Source of the DNA: Acidobacteriota bacterium
GTDB lineage: Bacteria > Acidobacteriota > Terriglobia > Terriglobales > Acidobacteriaceae
NCBI GenBank assembly: GCA_021799405.1
Contig: JAJZAL010000240.1
Coordinates: forward strand, 1 to 7,895
Direction of reading: 5' to 3'
DNA: 7,895 bases
A model generated the notes under the pieces. It ran no database searches. It saw only the letters and a list, made by a program, of their open reading frames with translations, and was not told the origin of the DNA. A program made the translations under genes and the position numbers. Shown here piece after piece: positions 1 to 4,687 of this stretch (positions are counted from its first letter, which is position 1; every line of letters begins with the position of its first letter).

Positions 1-1
1 T

Positions 2-187
2 TCCTCTGAGGCCACTGAAGCGGGCGGAGATTTTCTCCTGTCAGAAGACCAACTATCCGATTTCCGGGAGAGACTGCAAACAGCCACATTTCCGTATTTT
101 GAAGTACTGCTAAAAATATCGCACGTGACTGGAACGCCTATCAGCAACACGATTGAAGCCTACCGGACTTATCCTAATCTGCATTGA
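2..187 (+). CDS. C-terminal end of an unrecognised protein (truncated by window edge)
   Basis: Frame 2 is open from the first bases of the window to a TGA at 185-187, giving 61 residues that begin SSEATEAGGDFLLSEDQLSD and end AYRTYPNLH. The composition looks like real protein: mixed acidic/amphipathic stretches, a predicted helix around DFRERLQTA, then a hydrophobic FPYFEVLLKI patch. I do not recognise the family and assign no function. The last 19 bases overlap the 3' end of the convergent broken integrase (169-900). The integrase loses similarity to its family at about 185-190, so this is probably a recombination junction, and the stop used here may or may not be the original one. It could also be a chance open frame; its length without stops and its composition argue mildly for coding. 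Confidence 0.45.
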   Translation, partial: SSEATEAGGDFLLSEDQLSDFRERLQTATFPYFEVLLKISHVTGTPISNTIEAYRTYPNLH

Positions 188-900
188 CGCTCCATGTGGA
201 TCAACGCGCGGACTCGATGCCGGGTTTTCTCGCCCATCGGACGCGTTCGGGCACTATCCCATCGCAAGGGGCGAACCGTGTCCACGGTCTTTAGCAGCCG
301 GGCGTATTCGTCCGGGGTGAGCGGCAGCGTGGGCACTTCGTCAACCCGGATGCGCGGAACGGGTGGAATACGTTCCATCCATTCAGCCTCATAGCAATAG
401 CAAAGGAATCCCCGAAGCCGCTCCCGCACGCTTGCCCGTGTGTTGCTGGACGCGTAGCGCTCTTCCCACGTTGCCGCGTACCCGGTGAGCAGGTCCCGAG
501 TGATGCGCGAGACGGTGAAAACACTTTCTTTCTCGCAGTACCCCTGGAAACGGCCCAACTCGCTCTCATACCGGGCAACCACGCTGGCGGTCACGCCCTG
601 GACCATTTTGTCCTTGATGAAAAGTTCAATGGCTTCGGTGACCGTGCGGGCGTTATCCTCGGGCCTCATTTCGGGTGTGCGCCCGGCCAACTGGTCTTGG
701 AGCTGCCGCTTAATTTCCTCCGCAGCCTCCCAGGAACGGGTTCCGGCCTTGCGGCGGTATTGAGTCCCGTTCTGAGTCCAGCGCAGATGCTTCCGGCAAC
801 TGCCGCGGCGAAAGAACTCGTCGCCGGCGTACTTTCAGCCATTCGAATGGCGAACAAAAGCCGTGATGACGGGCACGCTCACGTTCGCTTTGCCTCTCAT
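169..900 (-). pseudogene. Tyrosine recombinase/phage-type integrase, N-terminal part only, with internal stop
   Basis: Reading from ATG at 900-898, the frame gives MRGKANVSVPVITAFVRHSN, then Gly and an in-frame TGA at 837-835 (codon 22). It then continues as KYAGDEFFRRGSCRKHLRW and a basic stretch, then EEIKRQLQDQLAGRTPEMRP, and after 690 ARTVTEAIELFIKDKMVQGV. This is the usual order of acidobacterial-type integrases: a short Cys-containing N-terminal segment, an Arm-like basic part, then a SAM-like core-binding domain (about residues 85-190) with the RERLRGFLCYCYEAEWMERI segment and the TLPLTPDEYARLL linker. The protein ends at RALIHMERQCRLG, exactly where the catalytic domain with its Arg-Lys-His-Arg-His-Tyr set should begin, so all catalytic residues are missing. 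At 243 codons it is about 60% of the roughly 390-400 residues I expect. The TGA sits where relatives (from memory) have a Cys, and one Cys of the following Cys-x-Cys pair is Gly here (RRGSC). A shorter product could start at TTG 690, but it would still be catalytically dead. Confidence 0.8.
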
Positions 901-935
901 CTGGAAAATTTCGGTAGCACAAAATTTTAAGGGCA

Positions 936-970
936 CAAGAAAACCCCTTGACTATCAAGGGGTTCTCTTG
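936..970. terminator. Long inverted repeat, intrinsic-terminator-like hairpin
   Basis: CAAGAAAACCCCTTG (936-950) and CAAGGGGTTCTCTTG (956-970) are inverted repeats, pairing at 14 of 15 positions with one G-T wobble type difference. The flanking A951/T955 pair extends the stem and leaves a CTA loop. The U-rich part lies inside the distal stem rather than in a clean trailing run, so it is an imperfect terminator in either direction. On the - strand it would end transcripts coming from the 16-codon ORF or from the aldo/keto reductase before they reach the integrase remnant. An alternative is a site used by the (now broken) integrase, since such hairpins often sit beside integrase genes. Confidence 0.5.
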
Positions 971-996
971 TCGGTTAACTGTTGGGATTGGACTAA

Positions 997-1078
997 GGCC
1001 ATCGCGCTGCCGCGAGTGCCAGTGGCCCACGCAGAGTTATCTCCGCCGGGTCTTACCTGGGGTCTTGGGCGCGATGCC
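997..1078. other. Self-complementary block, possible structured RNA
   Basis: GGCCATCGCGC (997-1007) is nearly the reverse complement of GCGCGATGCC (1069-1078), with one extra base, so the two could close an 82-nt domain. A competing local hairpin also exists: GGCCA (997-1001) with TGGCC (1023-1027), enclosing TCGCG (1002-1006) paired with CGCGA (1011-1015) around a 4-nt loop. A GGGTCTT direct repeat lies between. On the - strand this block starts immediately after the stop codon of the 16-codon ORF and is followed by the 936-970 hairpin. No known RNA family was recognised; GC-rich DNA gives chance pairing, so this is a weak call. Confidence 0.25.
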
Positions 1079-1129
1079 CTAGGCCTCAGTCACCTCACGT
1101 AAGAAACTACTCGAACCATCATTCTGCAT
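1079..1129 (-). CDS. Possible 16-residue peptide behind an extended Shine-Dalgarno sequence
   Basis: ATG at 1129-1127 opens MQNDGSSSFLREVTEA and closes at TAG 1081-1079. Upstream on the - strand lies AAAGGAGG (1149-1142), a near-ideal ribosome binding sequence, 12 nt from the ATG. That spacing is somewhat long. The complementarity continues past the core: AAGGAGGTTGATCCAG differs from the exact complement of a bacterial 16S 3' end (AAGGAGGTGATCCAG) only by one inserted T. The peptide matches nothing I recognise and has no obvious signal, Cys pattern or membrane segment. It could be a leader peptide, a peptide precursor, a decayed remnant or chance. It lies 85 nt downstream of the aldo/keto reductase stop on the same strand. 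Confidence 0.3.
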   Translation of the reverse strand: MQNDGSSSFLREVTEA

Positions 1130-1132
1130 AGA
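1095..1132 (+). repeat. Degenerate direct repeat, copy A
   Basis: TCACGTAAGAAA (1095-1106) runs directly into CTACTCGAA (1107-1115), and GCATAGA follows at 1126-1132. The same three blocks occur in the same order and orientation at 7126-7159. A GGCC lies just upstream of both copies (1082 and 7114). It overlaps the possible 16-codon ORF on the other strand. Confidence 0.4.
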
Positions 1133-1141
1133 CTGGATCAA

Positions 1142-1149
1142 CCTCCTTT
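1142..1149 (-). promoter_or_regulatory. Strong Shine-Dalgarno-like sequence without an annotated large gene
   Basis: On the - strand AAAGGAGG reads directly into TTGATCCAG, giving a pairing potential with the 16S 3' end that reaches well beyond the usual 5-6 bases. It is the strongest ribosome-binding-like sequence in the window, yet only a 16-codon ORF follows. Confidence 0.4.
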
Positions 1150-1214
1150 CCCGTGTAGACTCAAGCTACCGCCGGAGCCGCCGGGACGTCAAGAGGCGTG
1201 TTCGCAGGCGGCTG

Positions 1215-2096
1215 CTACGCCAGCGCCAGGTTCACATTGTCGATGGCCTCGTCGATCTCCGCGGTGTTCTTGTAGCCCACCGTCACGGAATCCACGCCGG
1301 CGTGCCGGAAGGCAAAGCGCATAGCCTTCTGCCGGTCCGCGTGATCGAAGGCGCCTTCACCGATGAGCTTCATGCTGATGACACCCATGCCCGCGGCGCG
1401 CGCCTGCTTGATGTGCTCCACGACCTCCTGCACGTCGCCCAGCCCATGAGTATTGAACTGCTCGCCGTCCATACTCACGCCCTTGTGGTTCACGCGAATC
1501 ATGGCAACTTGGAGCCACTGAGTCCGTGGAACCTGACGCAGCGCCGGCAGCCCGTGCACGGATGCGCCGTGGCTGAGGATGGTCTTGTTTGCCTCAGCCT
1601 GGAGGATGGCGTCCTGCCAGTTCCGGGTATCTTCAGGCCAGGTATCGGTGTGCTGCCAGTGCAGCAGCATGATGTCAAAGTAGTCGGTATTCGAGTTTTT
1701 GCGCATCTCGTCGAGCTTCTGCGCGGGATTGACGCCGCTGCGCGTGGTCACCTTCGACATAAGCTTATAGTTCTCGCGCGGAATTCCCTTGAGCGCCACG
1801 GCCAGCATCTGCTGTGACTCGCCGTACGACTCCGCGGTCTCAAAAAAGCGGATGCCGCGGTCATAGGCGTGACGCACCAGCCGCGTCAACCCTTCCTGCC
1901 CGATCTGCTGCTGAACCCTGCCGCCGAAGGTGCCGGTGCCCAATGCCAGCCGCGTGACCTTCACATCCGACTTGCCCAGAGTCACCCAGTCCGTCGCGGT
2001 TCGGCGTTCCGCGGCTATCGCCAGGGTCTCGGTGCTTGCCAGCGCGCCCGCGACCACGCCCGTCTTGAGAAAATGCCTTCGTGAATAAGGAGTCAT
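1215..2096 (-). CDS. Tat-exported aldo/keto reductase
   Basis: The product is 293 residues and belongs to the aldo/keto reductase superfamily, NAD(P)H-dependent (beta/alpha)8-barrel enzymes that reduce or oxidise carbonyls. I start it at ATG 2096-2094: GGAGG lies 6 nt upstream, and the protein then opens MTPYSRRHFLKTG, a twin-arginine signal with a hydrophobic VVAGALA segment ending near residue 29. A longer open frame to 2219 adds an unrelated Cys-rich leader and is rejected. Visible catalytic positions are Tyr91 (in ETAESYG), Lys115 (LMSKV) and His146 (LLHWQ). The canonical Asp four or five residues before the Tyr is Glu86 here (FFETAESYG). The SMKLIGEG and VTVGYKNTAEID segments near residues 241-282 fit the cofactor-binding C-terminal half of the family. 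Substrate unknown; neighbouring glycosidase genes suggest a sugar-related carbonyl, but that is inference. It is transcribed away from the GH42 gene. Confidence 0.88.
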   Translation of the reverse strand: MTPYSRRHFLKTGVVAGALASTETLAIAAERRTATDWVTLGKSDVKVTRLALGTGTFGGRVQQQIGQEGLTRLVRHAYDRGIRFFETAESYGESQQMLAVALKGIPRENYKLMSKVTTRSGVNPAQKLDEMRKNSNTDYFDIMLLHWQHTDTWPEDTRNWQDAILQAEANKTILSHGASVHGLPALRQVPRTQWLQVAMIRVNHKGVSMDGEQFNTHGLGDVQEVVEHIKQARAAGMGVISMKLIGEGAFDHADRQKAMRFAFRHAGVDSVTVGYKNTAEIDEAIDNVNLALA

Positions 2097-2102
2097 CGGC
2101 GA

Positions 2103-2107
2103 CCTCC
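2103..2107 (-). promoter_or_regulatory. Ribosome binding site deciding the aldo/keto reductase start
   Basis: GGAGG on the - strand, 6 nt before ATG 2096-2094. It favours the Tat-signal start over the longer in-frame extension, whose extra residues look like read-through of the intergenic region. Confidence 0.75.
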
Positions 2108-2145
2108 AGGTTTTTTCGCATTGGCAAGGGGAGCCAATTGTCGGC

Positions 2146-2373
2146 ATGGTAGCACAGATCGCGGGAAGGGCGCAGCACTCCGCCCAGGGGTTCCGCACCG
2201 ACGCTTTCAATTTCTTCAATCATCCGACTTGGATCAATCCGAGGCAGACGTCAATGAAAGCCAACGGGAGACCGATCACCGAGCCGCCCAGATCGCAGGC
2301 CGGCGTGCCCGGCGTCAGGCTCTTCTATATCTCCGCGAAGTATATCTTCAAGCCGGTCTTCTTTCATCGATGA
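2146..2373 (+). pseudogene. Orphan C-terminal tail of a TonB-dependent (Oar/carboxypeptidase-regulatory-like) receptor
   Basis: The frame from 2146 to TGA 2373 holds FRTDAFNFFNHPTWINPRQ followed by GRPITEPPRSQ and then VRLFYISAKYIF near the end. This is the signature of the last beta-strands of acidobacterial TonB-dependent receptors, which run F-R-x-E/D-x-F-N-x-F-N-H-P, then N-P, then G-R-I-T, and close with an aromatic-terminated strand. Recognisable similarity begins only at about 2185. The residues before it do not look like receptor, and a stop lies in frame at 2086-2088, so at least 900 residues of a normal receptor are missing. The ATG at 2146 is probably not a real start. It overlaps the region upstream of the aldo/keto reductase and sits just before the GH42 gene. 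Such receptors often accompany polysaccharide-degrading enzymes in these bacteria, so a full-length copy may once have been part of this locus. Confidence 0.65.
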
Positions 2374-2438
2374 AGTATCATCATTGGGGCCGCACTTCTT
2401 CTGAGGGATGCCCCCATAACCGGGACGTTCTATCTTGC

Positions 2439-2443
2439 GAGGA
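2439..2443 (+). promoter_or_regulatory. Ribosome binding site of the GH42 gene
   Basis: GAGGA lies 8 nt before ATG 2452. No ATG, GTG or TTG further upstream in this frame gives a better signal peptide. Confidence 0.6.
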
Positions 2444-2451
2444 ATCTGGAT

Positions 2452-4602
2452 ATGGATAGAAGAGCATTTGGGAAACTCGCTGCGCTTGCGGGAGCCGCTG
2501 CCCTTGCGCCGCATACAGAGTTTCTGTGGGCTGCACAGAGCAAACCAGAGAATGACGCCACAAAGCCCGGCCCGTGGGGAGGCTACTTCGTCGGAACAGC
2601 GTACTACCCGGAATGGTGGCCTTCCACAGTGTGGGAGACCGATTTCCGTGAGATGCAGCAGTTGGGCATCAACTCTGTCCGCATGGGAGAATTTGCATGG
2701 GCAATCTTCGAGCCGTCTCCCGGGAAATTTGACTTCACCTGGATGGACAATGCCATCGACCTGGCAAACCGGTATGGCGTCCACGTCATTCTGGCTACGC
2801 CAACCGCGTCCGTTCCGCCCTGGCTCTATCAGCTACATCCCGACGTCCTGAGCGGCAACGATCGAGGGCCCTATACGTATGGCGGTCGAAAAGGCTATTG
2901 CACGAGCAGCCCGAATTACGAGACAGCGTGCGCACGCATCGTAAACGCCCTCGCCGACCACTACGGCCATCATTCGGGCGTCATCGGCTGGCAACTCGAC
3001 AATGAGCCCGGCTTCCCATTCCAGAGCTACGACCCGGTCTCCGAGCATGCGTTTCAGCTTTGGCTGCAAAAGCGCTACGGAACACTGGAAGCGCTGAATC
3101 GCGCCTGGAATGGCGCATTTTGGAGCAATCAATATTCCGATTGGTCGCAGATTCACTTTCCGACAAACTCCGCCGAAGGAGGGTGGCAGCCCGCGATCAG
3201 TCTCGCTTATCGCGAGTTCTTTTCCGATTCGTTCCTGAATCATCTCCGCAGACAGGCAGATATCCTTCACGCGAAAACCGAAAACCAGTTTGTCTTCACC
3301 AACTGGCCTGCTCCGACGTGGTCCGTCGATGTCTTCAAGGCCGCGGAGTTTCTGGACGCCACGGCTTGGGACAATTACGTAAGCGCCCCCGGCATAAGTC
3401 GATTTCAGCGCCAGTATACTTCCGGCTTTCTGAGTGACTTTTGCCGATGCGCCGGGCCGCACCAGCGATTCCTTTGTGCGGAACAGAATGCCTACGTTCC
3501 TCCTGATGCGCTGGCTGAAGGCCTGCGCTTGCAGGCCTATATGGATCTGGCGCATGGTGGACACGGGCATCTTTATTTCGAGTGGCGCAGGCCGCTGGCG
3601 GGGAACGAGCAGCATCGGCCGTCTTTCATCAAAGGATTCGATGGCGCCCTCAATCCCGCAAAGGCTACACTGCACCGGATATGCAAGGAGCTTGCAGGCC
3701 TCGGTCCGCGCCTGGCCGCGGCAACTACGCATTCGGAGATCGCGGTCCTCTACGATTTTACGAATGAATGGGCACAGGGTCTCGGCGGAGTTGGAGATTC
3801 AAATCCGCGTTACAACGGAGAGGCGCAGTCTTACTATGCAGGCTTCAAGGCGCTTCATCGGAATATCGATATTGTCCCTTTATCAGCGGATTTTTCGCAG
3901 TACAAGCTGATTGTCGCTTCAAACCTGCGCCTCATCGACGATGCAACAGTGCAACGTCTCCATGCGTTTGCAGCAGGCGGAGGAACGCTGATCCTCAACT
4001 ACCGGGCTGCAACCGAGAACATGGACAACAGCATGAGACAGACGCTCGCCCCCGGCCCATTCAGTGACATTGCAGGTGTACACTCCGAGGCGATGCTCGA
4101 TTTATTTGAATACAATTCCAGCCATGGGAATCTTGATCAGGAACTGCAAGACCAGATCGGGATCACGTTCCCCGGGAAAGATGTTACATTCAAGCCTCTT
4201 ACGATCATTGAATCGCTCGTACTTCACGGTGCCGAGCCGATTGCAACAGTTCGCGGAGGAGGGCCAATGGCTGGGCGGCCGGCAGTTACACGAAATCAAT
4301 ACCAAAAAGGTTGGGTCTTCTATGTCGGCTGCGATTCTGCGGATGATGAGTTTTACAGATCCATTGCGCTGATCGCAGGCGCTACGAGCAAGCTTGAGCC
4401 ACTGATCGCCGCGCCATATAGCGTTGAAGTTACCAGCCGGCAAGATAACGGAACGACTTACTACTTCCTTTTGAATCTTACTGAAGCCCGGCACGATAAC
4501 ATTCAATTGCCTCATCCGATGGAAGACCTTATGGCCGGACGAAGTGGCGTAACGTCAATCTCACTTGCTCCGCTGGGCGTATCGGTTCTCGCATCGAAGT
4601 AG
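2452..4602 (+). CDS. GH42 beta-galactosidase, Tat-exported
   Basis: The product is 716 residues, a usual length for GH42, a retaining exo-acting family that removes terminal beta-D-galactose. It starts at ATG 2452 with GAGGA 8 nt upstream. Residues 1-30 carry a twin-arginine-like signal (DRRAFGKLA then an Ala-rich core), so export by Tat to the periplasm or beyond is likely. The (beta/alpha)8 catalytic domain spans about 45-400. GTAYYPEWWP at 48-57 is the typical family opening. The acid/base is Glu185 in GWQLDNEPG, and the nucleophile is most likely Glu344 in LCAEQNAY. HLYFEWRRPLAG at 373-384 is the sugar-pocket strand. The trimerisation-type middle domain runs about 425-645 (EIAVLYDFTNEWA opening) and a small beta domain closes about 650-716. 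The four-Cys zinc cluster known from some thermophilic GH42 enzymes is not apparent. An 85-bp gap without a terminator leads to the GH92 gene, so the two are probably co-transcribed. Some GH42 members prefer other beta- or alpha-linked sugars, so the exact substrate is open. Confidence 0.93.
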   Translation: MDRRAFGKLAALAGAAALAPHTEFLWAAQSKPENDATKPGPWGGYFVGTAYYPEWWPSTVWETDFREMQQLGINSVRMGEFAWAIFEPSPGKFDFTWMDNAIDLANRYGVHVILATPTASVPPWLYQLHPDVLSGNDRGPYTYGGRKGYCTSSPNYETACARIVNALADHYGHHSGVIGWQLDNEPGFPFQSYDPVSEHAFQLWLQKRYGTLEALNRAWNGAFWSNQYSDWSQIHFPTNSAEGGWQPAISLAYREFFSDSFLNHLRRQADILHAKTENQFVFTNWPAPTWSVDVFKAAEFLDATAWDNYVSAPGISRFQRQYTSGFLSDFCRCAGPHQRFLCAEQNAYVPPDALAEGLRLQAYMDLAHGGHGHLYFEWRRPLAGNEQHRPSFIKGFDGALNPAKATLHRICKELAGLGPRLAAATTHSEIAVLYDFTNEWAQGLGGVGDSNPRYNGEAQSYYAGFKALHRNIDIVPLSADFSQYKLIVASNLRLIDDATVQRLHAFAAGGGTLILNYRAATENMDNSMRQTLAPGPFSDIAGVHSEAMLDLFEYNSSHGNLDQELQDQIGITFPGKDVTFKPLTIIESLVLHGAEPIATVRGGGPMAGRPAVTRNQYQKGWVFYVGCDSADDEFYRSIALIAGATSKLEPLIAAPYSVEVTSRQDNGTTYYFLLNLTEARHDNIQLPHPMEDLMAGRSGVTSISLAPLGVSVLASK

Positions 4603-4677
4603 TATCCGCAATGAAGTTGGAGGCGGGAAGAGAAGAAGCGAGCAGGCACGGCTCGTTCGCAGTTCGCAGAAGCAGAT

Positions 4678-4683
4678 AGAGGA
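4678..4683 (+). promoter_or_regulatory. Ribosome binding site deciding the GH92 start
   Basis: AGAGGA lies 4 nt before ATG 4688. The same frame is open back to 4565, inside the end of the GH42 gene, but the added 41 residues are basic and would hide the signal peptide. This site therefore fixes the start at 4688. Confidence 0.75.
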
Positions 4684-4687
4684 AACA

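Noticed and set aside
835..837. In-frame TGA read as selenocysteine in the integrase
   Set aside because: The expected residue is Cys, but no selenocysteine insertion element is visible downstream, the family has no known selenoproteins, and the gene is broken elsewhere. A nonsense mutation is simpler.
970..1115. tRNA gene or tRNA-derived attachment site beside the integrase
   Set aside because: Despite the hairpins, no T-arm consensus (GGTTCGAATCC-like), no acceptor stem and no CCA were found on either strand.
1131..1150. Fragment of a 16S rRNA 3' end on the + strand (CTGGATCAACCTCCTTTC)
   Set aside because: It resembles the 16S terminus apart from one inserted base, but the preceding bases do not match 16S at all. 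An extended Shine-Dalgarno sequence on the - strand explains it better.
2097..2219. Longer N-terminus for the aldo/keto reductase (start at 2219)
   Set aside because: The added residues are not signal-like, they overlap the receptor remnant, and a good ribosome site precedes the ATG at 2096.
2385..2416. TGGGGC...GCCCCCA hairpin as a terminator before GH42
   Set aside because: The stem is imperfect, the loop is long, and no T-run follows.
2833..3732. 299-codon ORF on the - strand
   Set aside because: It lies wholly within the GH42 gene in an antisense frame and its translation resembles no protein family. It is a codon-bias shadow.
4565..4687. Upstream extension of the GH92 gene overlapping GH42
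   Set aside because: The extra 41 residues are basic and would block the clear Sec signal that begins at 4688 behind AGAGGA.
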